Shown one piece after another: positions 1-9,731 of a stretch of 64,000 nt of DNA (the stretch's first letter is position 1; each line of letters starts with the position of its first letter). Origin of the DNA: Enterobacter wuhouensis. Its GTDB lineage: Bacteria > Pseudomonadota > Gammaproteobacteria > Enterobacterales > Enterobacteriaceae. The stretch covers positions 620,001-684,000 of the forward strand of contig NZ_SJOO01000002.1 of assembly GCF_004331265.1 (NCBI RefSeq). Reading direction: 5' to 3'. Position numbers and translations under genes: made by a program. The notes under the pieces are model-generated. The model was not told the origin of the DNA. It did not search any database and saw only the letters and a program-made list of their open reading frames with translations.

Positions 1-203
1 TGGCTTTCAAAGGTTTTAGCCAGCGCGTCTGCCCACGCGCTGCGGTCCTTCACGGTGGAGGGCATTTTTTGCCGCACAACGCTTGCCACATCGACCGGTT
101 TCTCACCTTTCTTGAGCGGCGCAGCGCCTTTTTCAGCACATCCCGCCAGCACAAAAGCGGCCAGCAGGGACAACGGTAAGACGCGCGGTACGGCAAAGGA
201 CAT
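1..203 (-). CDS. yaiW: YaiW-like outer-membrane lipoprotein, N-terminal part (runs off the left edge)
   Basis: The reading frame starts with ATG at 203 behind a GGGAG Shine-Dalgarno and continues past base 1. The first residues form a lipoprotein signal peptide ending in the lipobox LAGC, followed by a KKGEKPVDVASVVRQKMP stretch that I recognise from E. coli YaiW. YaiW is a surface-exposed lipoprotein that works with SbmA in uptake of some proline-rich peptides. The gene lies 14 bp downstream of sbmA on the same strand, so the two are probably one transcript, as in E. coli. Only about 67 residues are visible; the family is over 300 residues long. Identification rests on recalled similarity and on synteny. 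Confidence 0.85.
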   Translation of the reverse strand, partial: MSFAVPRVLPLSLLAAFVLAGCAEKGAAPLKKGEKPVDVASVVRQKMPSTVKDRSAWADALAKTFES

Positions 204-217
204 AGCAACTCCCTGTA

Positions 218-1438
218 TTAACTGAATGTATTGGTCACTTCCTGCAGGTCTTTATCGTCCAGCTCACGCTCGAAGCTGCGTAAACGTTTGTAGATAGACA
301 TCAGCTCCACCAGCGTCGTCCACGAGCTGATCAGATACTGGAACGAGCCGCGAACCTGACCAAAGACGTTAGTGATCTGCGTCATCAGACCCAGCGTAAT
401 GGTACCCGCAACGATAGACGGGAACAGCAGGAACAAACCGAAAACGTTGTCCACCTGCAGGTACAGAATACGCGCGATGTTAAAATACATGTAGTGGAAA
501 TAGAGGCGGAAATAGTTACGACGCACCGCGCCGAACAGCTCGCGAACGGTTGGCGGCGACGCGCGGTTAGCATCATCTTCCCCGTACACCAGCTCTTTAC
601 GATAGGCCGCTTCGACGCGCTGATTTTTAAACTCCAGGCCCGGCAGCTTAATCCCGACAACCGCCAGCAGCCCCGTCCCCATCAGCGACCAGACAATCGC
701 GGCAATCACCAGGCCATACGGCAGATGGCCAATAATCGGCAGCTCCGGAACGTGCGCAGAAAGCGTGACCAGCACGGGCAGGAAGGCAATCAGCGTCATA
801 ATGGCGTTGATGAAGCTCGTGCCCATATCTTCAAGGGTAGAGGCAAAGCGCATGGTGTCTTCCTGCACACGCTGTGCGGCGCCTTCGATATGGCGCAGGT
901 GCTGCCAGTGCGCCATATAATGTTCGTTCATGGCGGTGCGCCAGCGGAACACGTAGTGGCTGACGAAAAAGTTATTCATTACGCCAATCACAACAGCGAT
1001 GAGGGCGATGCCGAGGAAGACGCCCACTTCCTGATAGAACTGATTAATGGTCACCTTGTGCGGCGCGCTCAGCGCGGTCTGGATCAGATCGTAGAACGGC
1101 GCATACCAGGCGTTCACCGCCACCCCGACTTCCACCAGGAACCAGGTGACAAAAATGATCAGCGACGTGCCCAGAATCGACCAGTACTGCCAGCGGTGCG
1201 GCGAATAGACAAACCAGAACAGCGCGAACAGCCCCACGCATACCGTGTAGTAGGCGTAAAACAGCAAATAGCTCAGCGACCAGAAACGTGCCGCGCTAAT
1301 CGGCACGTCGCCCGTAGCGCCCGCGATACGCATTAGCCACGCGCCGCCGCCAGCCTGCCAGAAAATGACGGCTATCAGTGCCCAAATAAATGCCGACAGG
1401 AAAAATGGCCCCGGCTTTGGGAAAAAAGACTTAAACAT
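218..1438 (-). CDS. sbmA: SbmA peptide antibiotic / microcin transporter
   Basis: The protein has 406 residues, the usual SbmA length. It is an inner-membrane protein with about seven or eight hydrophobic segments and no ATPase domain. SbmA imports microcins B17 and J25, bleomycin and proline-rich antimicrobial peptides using the proton gradient. The start at 1438 has a GGAAG Shine-Dalgarno about 5 bases upstream. Order sbmA–yaiW on one strand with ampH divergent on the other side is the conserved enteric arrangement, which supports the name strongly. In E. coli sbmA expression is sigma-E dependent; I did not find a clear sigma-E promoter here. Confidence 0.96.
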   Translation of the reverse strand: MFKSFFPKPGPFFLSAFIWALIAVIFWQAGGGAWLMRIAGATGDVPISAARFWSLSYLLFYAYYTVCVGLFALFWFVYSPHRWQYWSILGTSLIIFVTWFLVEVGVAVNAWYAPFYDLIQTALSAPHKVTINQFYQEVGVFLGIALIAVVIGVMNNFFVSHYVFRWRTAMNEHYMAHWQHLRHIEGAAQRVQEDTMRFASTLEDMGTSFINAIMTLIAFLPVLVTLSAHVPELPIIGHLPYGLVIAAIVWSLMGTGLLAVVGIKLPGLEFKNQRVEAAYRKELVYGEDDANRASPPTVRELFGAVRRNYFRLYFHYMYFNIARILYLQVDNVFGLFLLFPSIVAGTITLGLMTQITNVFGQVRGSFQYLISSWTTLVELMSIYKRLRSFERELDDKDLQEVTNTFS

Positions 1439-1790
1439 TATGCTTCCTTCTTGTTGTTATGGCTGTTGCTGTGCTCAACACATCACCACACGAAAACCTG
1501 CCCCGGACCAGCCTCCCGGACCGGGCAAAAAAGTCAGACCTGAGGGTTTATTATTAGTTCGCTTTCCATTTTTCGAGAATTGTTTCGGTGCGTTACATCG
1601 GGCTTCGCGAAAAAGGCCTCTATCATAAGCCCGATGTCACAAAATGGGAGATGGGTCGCAGGTAAATTATTCATATTTACCCATGGTTACGTTTTTCTCG
1701 CTATCGTTATGCAATTCGGCCCATTGCGCGGCTCCGATTAGTAGTATAAATACCCCTTACTCACCTTATTGACTTGATGGATGCTTTTCG
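1439..1790. other. Divergent sbmA/ampH intergenic region
   Basis: About 350 bp separate the divergent starts of sbmA and ampH and must hold both promoters. Bases 1599–1644 contain an imperfect inverted repeat (ATCGGGCTTCG and, further on, AAGCCCGAT) that could form a hairpin. I see no convincing coding region and no promoter I would name. Confidence 0.5.
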
Positions 1791-2951
1791 TTGAAACGTT
1801 GTCTGCTCTCTTTCGCCGCGCTGTGTGCGGTGAGCTTCTCCACTGCCCAGGCAGCACAGCCGCTGACGGCCCCGGTTTTGGCCTCTGATATCGCCGATCG
1901 CTACGCGAACCTCATCTATTACGGGAGTGGCGCAACGGGAATGGCGATGGTGGTTATCGACGGTAACCAGCGCGTTTTTCGCAGCTTCGGTGAAACGCGT
2001 CCGGGAAATAACATTCACCCACAGCTGGATTCGGTGATCCGTATCGCCTCCATTACCAAGCTGATGACCAGCGAACTGCTGGTGAAGCTGCTCGACCAGG
2101 GCGTGGTGAAGCTCGACGATCCGCTGAGTAAATATGCACCGCCTGGCGCTCGGGTGCCGACGTACCAGGGGACGCCGATCCGGCTCGTCAACCTCGCAAC
2201 CCATACCAGCGCCCTTCCGCGCGAACAGCCTGGCGGCGCGGCCCATCGCCCCGTCTTTGTCTGGCCAACCCGGGAACAGCGCTGGAATTACCTGAGCACC
2301 GCCACGCTGAAATCCGCGCCGGGCTCGCAGGCCTCGTATTCTAATCTGGCGTTTGACCTGCTGGCCGACGCTCTGTCTACGGCCTCCGGCAAGCCGTATA
2401 CCAGGCTGTTCGAAGAGCAGATCGCCCGCCCGCTGGGTATGAAGGACACCACGTTTACCCCTTCTCCGGATCAGTGCGCCCGCCTGATGGTGGCCGAGAA
2501 AGGGGCCAGCCCGTGTAACAACACCCTCGCCGCCGTCGGCAGCGGCGGCGTGTACTCCACGCCCGGCGACATGATGCGCTGGATGCAGCAGTTCCTCTCG
2601 TCAGATTTCTACGCGCGCAGCAGCCAGGCCGATCGTATGCAGACGCTGATTTACCAGCGCACCCAGCTGCACCGCGTCATCGGTATGGATGTACCCGGTA
2701 AAGCCGATGCGCTTGGCATGGGCTGGGTGTATATGGCACCAAAAGAGGGCCGTCCGGGTATTATTCAGAAAACGGGCGGGGGCGGCGGGTTCATCACCTA
2801 CATGGCAATGATCCCGCAGTCCAACGTCGGGGCGTTTGTGGTCGTCACCCGCTCGCCGAACACGCGTTTCGTCAATATGAGTGACGGGATTAATAACCTG
2901 GTTGCTGAGCTGAGCGCCAACAAAGCGCAGGTGCTCACGGCATCGAATTAG
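1791..2951 (+). CDS. ampH: AmpH penicillin-binding protein (DD-carboxypeptidase/endopeptidase)
   Basis: The 386-residue protein is close to the length and sequence I recall for E. coli AmpH, a class C beta-lactamase-fold enzyme acting in the periplasm on peptidoglycan (DD-carboxy- and endopeptidase; a role in recycling). The three motifs of the family are present: S87-I-T-K90 (SxxK), Y183-S-N185 and K327-T-G329. A signal peptide covers about residues 1–22. The start is TTG at 1791, as in E. coli, giving the conserved MKR start. The stop is 2 bp from the convergent stop of iprA. Confidence 0.96.
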   Translation: MKRCLLSFAALCAVSFSTAQAAQPLTAPVLASDIADRYANLIYYGSGATGMAMVVIDGNQRVFRSFGETRPGNNIHPQLDSVIRIASITKLMTSELLVKLLDQGVVKLDDPLSKYAPPGARVPTYQGTPIRLVNLATHTSALPREQPGGAAHRPVFVWPTREQRWNYLSTATLKSAPGSQASYSNLAFDLLADALSTASGKPYTRLFEEQIARPLGMKDTTFTPSPDQCARLMVAEKGASPCNNTLAAVGSGGVYSTPGDMMRWMQQFLSSDFYARSSQADRMQTLIYQRTQLHRVIGMDVPGKADALGMGWVYMAPKEGRPGIIQKTGGGGGFITYMAMIPQSNVGAFVVVTRSPNTRFVNMSDGINNLVAELSANKAQVLTASN

Positions 2952-2953
2952 GG

Positions 2954-3577
2954 TTAATAGTCAGTGGGCAAACGGTTGATGCTGACCAGTTTGCCCCGGC
3001 TCATATTGATGTAATTTCCCTGCCGTAGGGCAGCCAGAACCTCCGCGACCACCGAGCGCGAAATACGCGTGCTGCGCTGAATATGATTCATAACACCAAT
3101 TTTTGACCGTAGCGTATCATCCCATTCGGCCATATTTAGCAGCATCGCCCTTATTTGGCTGTAGGAATTATTTCCAACCAGCTGAATATCGCGCTTCCCC
3201 AGAATATGGTTAATCCAGGACAGCCAGCAAAAAGCCTCCTGCCAGAGGGACTTTTGTTGAATAAGCTGCCGCGACATTGAGGCAGGTAAATAAAATCCGC
3301 TGCAGGAAGTGTGTGCCGTCATCTGATATTCCTGATGACTGTCATTCATCCATGCGCTCAGGCCGTAAATATAGGGTGCCTTCGCAATCCCCACGAGGAG
3401 CTCATCTGATTTACGATGAATAGCGATAATGCCGGTCTGTATCACAAAGGTATAAGGTTCATCGCTATTGCCGGGTGATATGACATTCTGTGGCAAGGTT
3501 TTAAATGGCGTACTGGCTGCTTCCAGACACTGTACGAGCCGGCTTAATTCAGAAAGTGGTTTCGCATCGACGTTCAT
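2954..3577 (-). CDS. iprA: IprA/YaiV Crp-type winged-helix regulator
   Basis: A 207-residue protein with an N-terminal cyclic-nucleotide-binding-like fold and a C-terminal winged helix (about residues 130–200, with ISRSVVAEVLAALRQGNYI as likely recognition region). It occupies the position of yaiV, renamed iprA (inhibitor of hydrogen peroxide resistance), next to ampH in E. coli and Salmonella. The start at 3577 has a GAGG Shine-Dalgarno 6 bases upstream. No cyclic nucleotide contact residues are evident, so the effector domain is probably not cAMP binding. Convergent with ampH. Confidence 0.85.
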   Translation of the reverse strand: MNVDAKPLSELSRLVQCLEAASTPFKTLPQNVISPGNSDEPYTFVIQTGIIAIHRKSDELLVGIAKAPYIYGLSAWMNDSHQEYQMTAHTSCSGFYLPASMSRQLIQQKSLWQEAFCWLSWINHILGKRDIQLVGNNSYSQIRAMLLNMAEWDDTLRSKIGVMNHIQRSTRISRSVVAEVLAALRQGNYINMSRGKLVSINRLPTDY

Positions 3578-3634
3578 GCAGACCTCAAGTCATCTGTATA
3601 TGTCGGTTCTTTATTATTTTTTACGTAATATAAG

Positions 3635-3658
3635 AAAGCGGGGGAATTCCCCCGCTTT
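3635..3658 (-). terminator. Terminator after the first autotransporter gene
   Basis: A perfect inverted repeat AAAGCGGGGG–AATT–CCCCCGCTTT lies 7 bp beyond the autotransporter stop. The flanking runs of A and T are short, so it could also act weakly on the other strand. Confidence 0.8.
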
Positions 3659-3664
3659 TATCTT

Positions 3665-6439
3665 TTACCAGGTATATTTCACACCCAGATTTGCACCCCA
3701 GTTCTGGTCAACGTCGCCGCCGCCGAGATAGGTTGCATCAGTGTAGGCACTGAAGTTTTTCGTAAAGCTGAACTGCGTGCCCAGACCCACGCGAACCGCA
3801 GAGCCTTCAACGCCGTTATCAATGCTGTCACCGTTAATGTCGGCGCTGTTATCAGCATCGTCATACACGTAGGCCAGCTTGAAGTAAGGGGTCAGCGCCT
3901 GATCGCCGCCGTAGTTGAAGGTATAACCCGCATCCACGCCCAGCTCGTAGCGCAGGCTGTCGTAAGACTGCCCATCGATACGCATGTCGTTACTCAGACG
4001 GTAGTCATCCCCGGACTGGAACAGACCGGATACCGCCGCATAAGGAGTGACGTAGCCAGACAGGTTTGGTTTCCAGTCGTATCCCAGCTTCATGCCAAAG
4101 CCCACTGCGTCGGTTGTGGTGTTGCCATCCACATACTGACCGTTGCTCATGTTTGCAGAGAGATCGCTGTTGAAGCGGGTATAGCTCAGGGAACTGTCGA
4201 GGAAGACATCGTTCGCAAACGCCGCAGAGGCGTAGATCATTGCGGTCTGGCTATCCTGATCGACCTGACCGGTGCGATCGCTGATATCACCCTTCGCGAA
4301 GCCTGCCGCACCGCCGACAACCCACTTAGCATTGTTGCCGTCAATACGGATATCGACACCGACCATGATGCCGCTCACGTCCTGATCGTAACTCACGTCG
4401 CCATTATCGGCGTCGAAGTTACCGCCGAAGTAGCTTACCCACGCCCCGCCGTTATCCGCCAGGCCATGACGGCTGTTGGTCAGACGCGTGCCAACGGTAT
4501 CCTGCTGCAGGTTCCAGATGTTGGTATTGGCAGAAGGAATGCTCAGCACCATGTTGGCAGAGTCGGTCAGCTCTTTCTGCTGCAGAACAACGGTGTCACC
4601 CTTCTGCTGCGCCTGATAGGTATATGCCCCTAAATCAGCTTTGTTCGCGGCGGTAAAGCTGGCAGCGGTATCCACGTTGTTATCATAAACGCGGATAATC
4701 TCTTTGTTTTTGTAATCAGCAACGGAGCCGGCACCGGTCGCATCGTCGATACGCAACTTGTAGTTGCCCGCAACGTCACCGTTTACCGACAGATGACCGT
4801 CAGAGTTCAGAGCAACGACGCCGTAATCGTAATCAGCCTTGCTCTTGTCATTGGTGATATACCGCGCGTTGTTCAGATCGCTGTTCAGCACGTAATCGCG
4901 GCTGGCAACGTTCAGGACGCCGCCGTCGGTCAGGACCATGCTGTGGGTATCGACCTGGCCCAGACCCAGCGCCAGCTCGGCACCGTTGTCCACGGTAATG
5001 GTATTCGCATACAGCTCGGCTGTTTCTTCGGTCAGCGCCGCACGGCTATCGCTGTCGAGATACAGGCTGTCTGTTGCGACCGCGCCACTGTCGCCAATAT
5101 TCAGCGATGACGCATTGGTCAGGGTAATGGAGTCCGCCAGCAGGCCCGAGTTTTCAACGTTCACCTGGGACTGATTATTCACCGTCAGGGTGTCGATGTT
5201 AGATACTTTGCGGGTATCCCACTCGGAGCCATTGTTCAGGGCAACATTGAACAGACCGCTCTGATAGACCTCTTCACCCGCCACGTGGCCGTTGGTGTCG
5301 AAAGTGGAGTCAGGCCAGATGCTGTTTGGCGACAAGGTTCTCCAGTCAACGTCGCTGTAGCCCTCACCGTACATCTGCGCGGTGCTGATGGCCTCAACGC
5401 TGGACTGCGCCGCGCCTACCCACTTGCTGCCGTTGGTCAGGGTGACGTCCAGCTTATCCGTATCATCCCAGCCGTTGGTGGTTGGGTTGTATACGCCGTC
5501 GTCGGTGGTATCCGTTGCCGGATCGCCATTGACGTAGAAGTTGTTATCGAAGGTACTGGAGAAGAGGATATCGCCGGTCACGGTAGAGTGATCGAACGTG
5601 GCGGTCGTCTGCATTGCGTTATCAGACGCGCCGGCAGCCACGATCAGCGCCGCGTCATCCGCCGCGGTGGCATTGGTTTCGCCGTAATCGCTCGGCTTCG
5701 CCGTTTGACCGTAGAAGCCGCTGGTGCCCAGATCGCTGTATGCGCCGGAGGTCAGCACGGAGTCTTTCACCACCAGCGTGTCGGTAAAGACGTTGGTATT
5801 GTTAGCAACGCCCTCAACACCGTCGTACGGAGTATTATCCAGCTCCTGATAACCCTGCGTCAGCGTAATACCCGCCACGTGGGAGTTATTCTGGATAACA
5901 ATATCAGACTCCACATCCAGCGTAATCGCGTTACCCAGAGCATAGGTATCCTGATAATGGGTTTCGGTGGTGTCGCCATTCACAACGTCATAAGCATAAT
6001 GCTCATAGGCGTCGTTAATGGTGCTGTTATCGACCGTCAGACTAAAACGATCGTACTGAGAATGCGTGGTGCCATCCGTATCCACGCCATCGGAGCAGGT
6101 CGACGTCATGCATTTTGACGTAATCATGCCGTTAACGGTGCTGTTGGAAATCGTCAGCGCATTTGCCCGGCCATTGACGCCGTCATCCAGATAGTACGTT
6201 GAAATAACGCCGTTTACCGTTGATTTATTGATCACCGGGTAAATATCACCATCGTGGGTGGCATCTGAGTAATCCCAGTCCGCGTAGCCATAATACCAGG
6301 GGGCCGTCGCGGTATTATCATATCCAAATGTATTATACGTGGTGCCGGAAATATCCTTCGCATTGGCCTGAGAAGCGATAGCCAGGGTGCAGGCTAATGC
6401 AAGTTGAGATACAACCAGTTTCTTTTTCCATGTTTGCAT
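3665..6439 (-). CDS. Autotransporter (type Va secretion) with long passenger, YaiT position
   Basis: The predicted protein has 924 residues from the ATG at 6439; this start has an AGGAGG Shine-Dalgarno 9 bases upstream and gives a clean signal peptide (KKKLVVSQLALACTLAIASQANA). Residues about 30–640 are a beta-helical passenger rich in N, T, D and S, with repeated VDNSTI/LTNGS-type strands. The last 270 residues are an autotransporter beta-barrel ending in an aromatic residue (GVKYTW). I see no protease or esterase motif in the passenger, so adhesion or aggregation is the likely role. In E. coli the same position between yaiV and hemB holds yaiT, an autotransporter pseudogene in K-12; here the frame is open. 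Monocistronic, with its own terminator. Confidence 0.9.
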   Translation of the reverse strand: MQTWKKKLVVSQLALACTLAIASQANAKDISGTTYNTFGYDNTATAPWYYGYADWDYSDATHDGDIYPVINKSTVNGVISTYYLDDGVNGRANALTISNSTVNGMITSKCMTSTCSDGVDTDGTTHSQYDRFSLTVDNSTINDAYEHYAYDVVNGDTTETHYQDTYALGNAITLDVESDIVIQNNSHVAGITLTQGYQELDNTPYDGVEGVANNTNVFTDTLVVKDSVLTSGAYSDLGTSGFYGQTAKPSDYGETNATAADDAALIVAAGASDNAMQTTATFDHSTVTGDILFSSTFDNNFYVNGDPATDTTDDGVYNPTTNGWDDTDKLDVTLTNGSKWVGAAQSSVEAISTAQMYGEGYSDVDWRTLSPNSIWPDSTFDTNGHVAGEEVYQSGLFNVALNNGSEWDTRKVSNIDTLTVNNQSQVNVENSGLLADSITLTNASSLNIGDSGAVATDSLYLDSDSRAALTEETAELYANTITVDNGAELALGLGQVDTHSMVLTDGGVLNVASRDYVLNSDLNNARYITNDKSKADYDYGVVALNSDGHLSVNGDVAGNYKLRIDDATGAGSVADYKNKEIIRVYDNNVDTAASFTAANKADLGAYTYQAQQKGDTVVLQQKELTDSANMVLSIPSANTNIWNLQQDTVGTRLTNSRHGLADNGGAWVSYFGGNFDADNGDVSYDQDVSGIMVGVDIRIDGNNAKWVVGGAAGFAKGDISDRTGQVDQDSQTAMIYASAAFANDVFLDSSLSYTRFNSDLSANMSNGQYVDGNTTTDAVGFGMKLGYDWKPNLSGYVTPYAAVSGLFQSGDDYRLSNDMRIDGQSYDSLRYELGVDAGYTFNYGGDQALTPYFKLAYVYDDADNSADINGDSIDNGVEGSAVRVGLGTQFSFTKNFSAYTDATYLGGGDVDQNWGANLGVKYTW

Positions 6440-6889
6440 TGGGTCATCCCTCCTCAGGGACGTAAGCAAGTTTGTCCATCAAATAATGTTGCAACGTTTA
6501 ATTGCGGAAGGAATTATGCATTTTCAATTCGAAAAGGTTCAATGAATGATTCCATTAAGTCCGTATCCAGACAAATAATACCGAAAAAACCAAGAAACAT
6601 TAGCTACCCAATACAAATATTATAAAAACAGAAACTTAAAATTCTCTACCATCATCACGATAAATATAATAAAAATAAATAGATCATTTTAATCTATATA
6701 TTCCATGCAATCTAAAAACCCCACCAATATTACTGCCGGGTATAAATTTAAATCTCGCCACAGTATATAAGGGTTTAAAAAGAGATAACCTGGGATATTG
6801 CACAAACTCAAAATGCCCACTTTAGTAAAACACCCTGCCGTGCTTTCAGGTACACTAGCCCTCTTTGTTCCACAAACGTCAGGCATACC
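6440..6889. promoter_or_regulatory. AT-rich divergent region between autotransporter and hemB
   Basis: This 450-bp stretch is much more AT-rich than its neighbours, typical of an H-NS-silenced autotransporter promoter region (inference). A possible hemB -10 element TACACT lies near 6851, about 35 bp before the hemB ATG. No gene is supported. Confidence 0.4.
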
Positions 6890-7864
6890 ATGACCGATTT
6901 AATTGCACGTCCCCGTCGCCTGCGCAAGTCACCTGCACTGCGCGCTATGTTTGAAGAGACAACACTGACCTTAAACGATCTGGTGTTGCCGATTTTTGTT
7001 GAAGAAGAGATCGATGACTACAAAGCCATTGATGCCATGCCGGGCGTGATGCGCATCCCGGAAAAGCATCTGGCGCGTGAGATCGAACGCATTGCCAACG
7101 CGGGCATCCGCTCGGTGATGACCTTCGGGATCTCCCACCACACCGATGCCACCGGCAGCGATGCGTGGAAAGAAGACGGCCTGGTTGCCCGCATGTCGCG
7201 CATCTGTAAAGAGACCGTGCCGGAGATGATCGTCATGTCCGACACCTGTTTCTGCGAATACACCTCTCACGGCCACTGCGGCGTGCTGTGCGATCGCGGC
7301 GTGGATAACGACGCCACCCTGTTAAACCTCGGCAAGCAGGCCGTTGTAGCCGCTGCTGCAGGTGCGGATTTCATCGCGCCGTCTGCCGCAATGGACGGTC
7401 AGGTTCAGGCGATTCGTCAGGCGCTGGACGCGGCGGGCTTTACCGATACCGCCATCATGTCCTACTCCACCAAATTCGCCTCCTCCTTCTACGGCCCGTT
7501 CCGTGAAGCCGCAGGCACGGCGCTGAAAGGCGACCGTAAAACCTACCAGATGAACCCGCTGAACCGTCGCGAAGCCATTCGTGAGTCTCTTCTGGATGAA
7601 GCCCAGGGCGCAGACTGCCTGATGGTGAAACCGGCTGGCGCGTATCTCGACATCCTGCGCGACATCCGCGAGCGTACCGAGCTGCCGCTGGGCGCGTATC
7701 AGGTGAGCGGTGAGTACGCGATGATCAAATTCGCCGCGCAGGCGGGTGCGATTGACGAAGAGAAAGTGATCCTTGAAAGCCTGGGGGCGATCAAACGCGC
7801 GGGCGCGGATCTGATCTTCAGCTACTTCGCGCTGGATCTGGCCGAGAAAAAAATTCTCCGCTAA
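6890..7864 (+). CDS. hemB: HemB porphobilinogen synthase (5-aminolevulinate dehydratase)
   Basis: The protein has 324 residues, exactly the E. coli length. It condenses two molecules of 5-aminolevulinate to porphobilinogen in cytosolic tetrapyrrole synthesis. Zinc ligands C120, C122 and C130 ([11 protein letters not shown]), the active-site lysine K195 in [14 protein letters not shown] and the Schiff-base lysine K247 in LMVKPAGAY are all present. Synteny with ampH and tau genes agrees with E. coli. Confidence 0.98.
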   Translation: MTDLIARPRRLRKSPALRAMFEETTLTLNDLVLPIFVEEEIDDYKAIDAMPGVMRIPEKHLAREIERIANAGIRSVMTFGISHHTDATGSDAWKEDGLVARMSRICKETVPEMIVMSDTCFCEYTSHGHCGVLCDRGVDNDATLLNLGKQAVVAAAAGADFIAPSAAMDGQVQAIRQALDAAGFTDTAIMSYSTKFASSFYGPFREAAGTALKGDRKTYQMNPLNRREAIRESLLDEAQGADCLMVKPAGAYLDILRDIRERTELPLGAYQVSGEYAMIKFAAQAGAIDEEKVILESLGAIKRAGADLIFSYFALDLAEKKILR

Positions 7865-7936
7865 TCTTCACCAAACTGCAATACAACCGACATCTGCTCC
7901 TTCTACTGTCTTCGCAAGACGGCAGGAGGAGTAACC

Positions 7937-9661
7937 ATGTTTAGTCTCGACAGCGTTCTCGACGATCTTTGGCCCCAGGCAAGGCCCGCCCCCTGGCAAA
8001 AAAATCTGTTAAAAAGACTGTTCTACGAAGAAGAATTCCAGCAGTTTGCCGCAACCCACCGCCACCTGAAGGGGCTGGATATGGTGGAGAACGTTCTGGA
8101 ACACCTCGATATTCTCTGCACCGTTTCAACCCGCGATCTCGAACACATCCCCGAACATGGCCCGCTGGTCATTATTGCCAACCATCCCACCGGAACCCTT
8201 GACGGGCTGGCGCTGATGTACGCCGTATCGCGCGTGCGCCGCGATATCAAAGTCGTCACTAACCGCATGTTGACCCACCTCGAACCGCTCAGCTCGCTGT
8301 TTATTCCGGTGGACAACATGGGCGGCAGGACCGCCAAAGCGTCGCTGGTGCAGATGGAGCAGCATCTGCAAAACGCGGGCGTACTGATCTTCTTCCCGGC
8401 GGGAGAAGTGTCGCGCCCGACGCGCCAAGGGATACGCGATAAAAAATGGCATTCGGGCTTTATCAAACTCGCCGGCAAGCTGCGCGTGCCGCTGCTGCCG
8501 GTGCATATTCAGGCGCGCAACAGCCTGCTCTTTTACGCCAGCACGCTGGTGTCGCCTACTCTGCCCCTGCTGCTGCTCATGCAGCAGATGTTCCGCCGCC
8601 GCCATAGCCAGCTGCCGATTAAAATCGGCCAGCAAATTGCCTGGAACAGCTGGTTTAGCGCCACGCTTTCATCGCGCGAGATGGCCGAGCAGTGCCGTCA
8701 GCACGTGATACGTCTTGGCAAGGGATTGCCCGGCGTCTTCAAAACCCAGTGCGCCATCGCCCGCCCGGAAGATCGCGCCACGCTGAAGCGCGAGCTGGCG
8801 CAGGCGGAATGTCTGGGCAAAACCGGCGACGGCAAAACCATCTACCTGTGGCAACGCAACGGGCAGGAAGAGGCTCCCGTGCTGCGAGAGCTGGGGCGCC
8901 TGCGTGAGATTGCGTTTCGCGCCGTGGAGGAAGGCAGCGGCAAGCGCCGGGACACCGACAGCTATGATGATGACTATCTGCACCTGATCCTCTGGGATGA
9001 CGACGATCTGGAGATCGTCGGCGCGTATCGCTTTATGCCGACCGCCCGGCAGGTGGAAAAGCGTGGCGTCGAGGGGCTGTACAGCTACAGCCTGTTCCAT
9101 TACGACGACAAAATGCAGGACGTGCTTGAGCACGGCATTGAGCTGGGGCGCAGCTTTATTCAGCCGCGCTACTGGGGGCGCCGCGGTCTGGACTATTTAT
9201 GGTCCGGCATTGGCGCCTATCTCGCCCGCTATCCGCACTACCGCTACCTGTTTGGCCCGGTGTCTATCTCCGGCGGCTTACCGCCTGCCGCGCGGGATCT
9301 GCTGGTGGCGTTTTATCGTCTGTGGTTCCCGGCAAGCCATCCGTTAGCCGCGTCACGTCAGCCGTATCCCGCATCGCTGCCGGACGTGCTGGCGCAGTTT
9401 GGCGGCGTGGAATACGTCGACGATCTGACGAAGCTGAAGTCCCTGCTCGGCAATCTGGGCTGCGGCATTCCGCCTCTCTACAAGCAGTATTCCGAACTGT
9501 GCGAGCCCGGCGGGGTGCAGTTTATCGATTTCGGCAGCGACCCGGCGTTTAACAACTGCGTCGACGGGCTGGTGCTGGTGGATTTGTGTTACCTGAAGGC
9601 GAACCGCTACCAGCGGTATATTGAGGCGCATTTAAGACCCTCACCCCAGCCCTCTCCCTAA
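7937..9661 (+). CDS. Bifunctional acyltransferase resembling OlsF (ornithine lipid synthesis)
   Basis: The 574-residue protein fuses two acyltransferase domains. Residues about 50–260 are PlsC-like, with the motif NHPTGTLD (82–89, an NHx5D variant) and FPAGEVSR (153–160). Residues about 290–470 resemble the GNAT-like OlsB/Acetyltransf_5 family (LREIAFRAVEEGSGKRRDTDSYD, then a VGAYRFMP strand). This order, O-acyltransferase then N-acyltransferase, is that of OlsF of Serratia, which alone makes ornithine lipids. Start ATG 7937 has a strong AGGAGG. The C-terminal tail RPSPQPSP is encoded by a dispersed repeat that begins near 9637. A haemolysin-type acyl donor or another head group cannot be excluded. 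Confidence 0.72.
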   Translation: MFSLDSVLDDLWPQARPAPWQKNLLKRLFYEEEFQQFAATHRHLKGLDMVENVLEHLDILCTVSTRDLEHIPEHGPLVIIANHPTGTLDGLALMYAVSRVRRDIKVVTNRMLTHLEPLSSLFIPVDNMGGRTAKASLVQMEQHLQNAGVLIFFPAGEVSRPTRQGIRDKKWHSGFIKLAGKLRVPLLPVHIQARNSLLFYASTLVSPTLPLLLLMQQMFRRRHSQLPIKIGQQIAWNSWFSATLSSREMAEQCRQHVIRLGKGLPGVFKTQCAIARPEDRATLKRELAQAECLGKTGDGKTIYLWQRNGQEEAPVLRELGRLREIAFRAVEEGSGKRRDTDSYDDDYLHLILWDDDDLEIVGAYRFMPTARQVEKRGVEGLYSYSLFHYDDKMQDVLEHGIELGRSFIQPRYWGRRGLDYLWSGIGAYLARYPHYRYLFGPVSISGGLPPAARDLLVAFYRLWFPASHPLAASRQPYPASLPDVLAQFGGVEYVDDLTKLKSLLGNLGCGIPPLYKQYSELCEPGGVQFIDFGSDPAFNNCVDGLVLVDLCYLKANRYQRYIEAHLRPSPQPSP

Positions 9662-9731
9662 CAGGGAGAGGGTGAAAACCGCACCGGGCAGTCCCCTCGC
9701 CCCTTTGGGGAGAGGGTTAGGGTGAGGGGAT
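9636..9731. repeat. Dispersed palindromic repeat (CCCTCACCC type) at the end of olsF-like gene
   Basis: Two GC-rich inverted-repeat units face each other: one begins CCCTCACCCCAGCCCTCTCC and the other ends GGGTTAGGGTGAGGGG, each with its own internal hairpin (CCCTCTCCC/GGGAGAGGG; CCCCTTTGGGG). This is a repeat type frequent in enteric genomes. It lies between the convergent ends of the olsF-like gene and tauD and provides the last codons of the former. Confidence 0.8.

Noticed and set aside
494..1336. 280-codon plus-strand open frame over sbmA
   Set aside because: Antisense shadow of sbmA; no Shine-Dalgarno, Arg/Gln/His-rich composition typical of a reverse frame in GC-rich DNA.
5285..6118. 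277-codon open frame antisense to the first autotransporter
   Set aside because: Shadow of a repetitive passenger gene with low stop frequency on the opposite strand.
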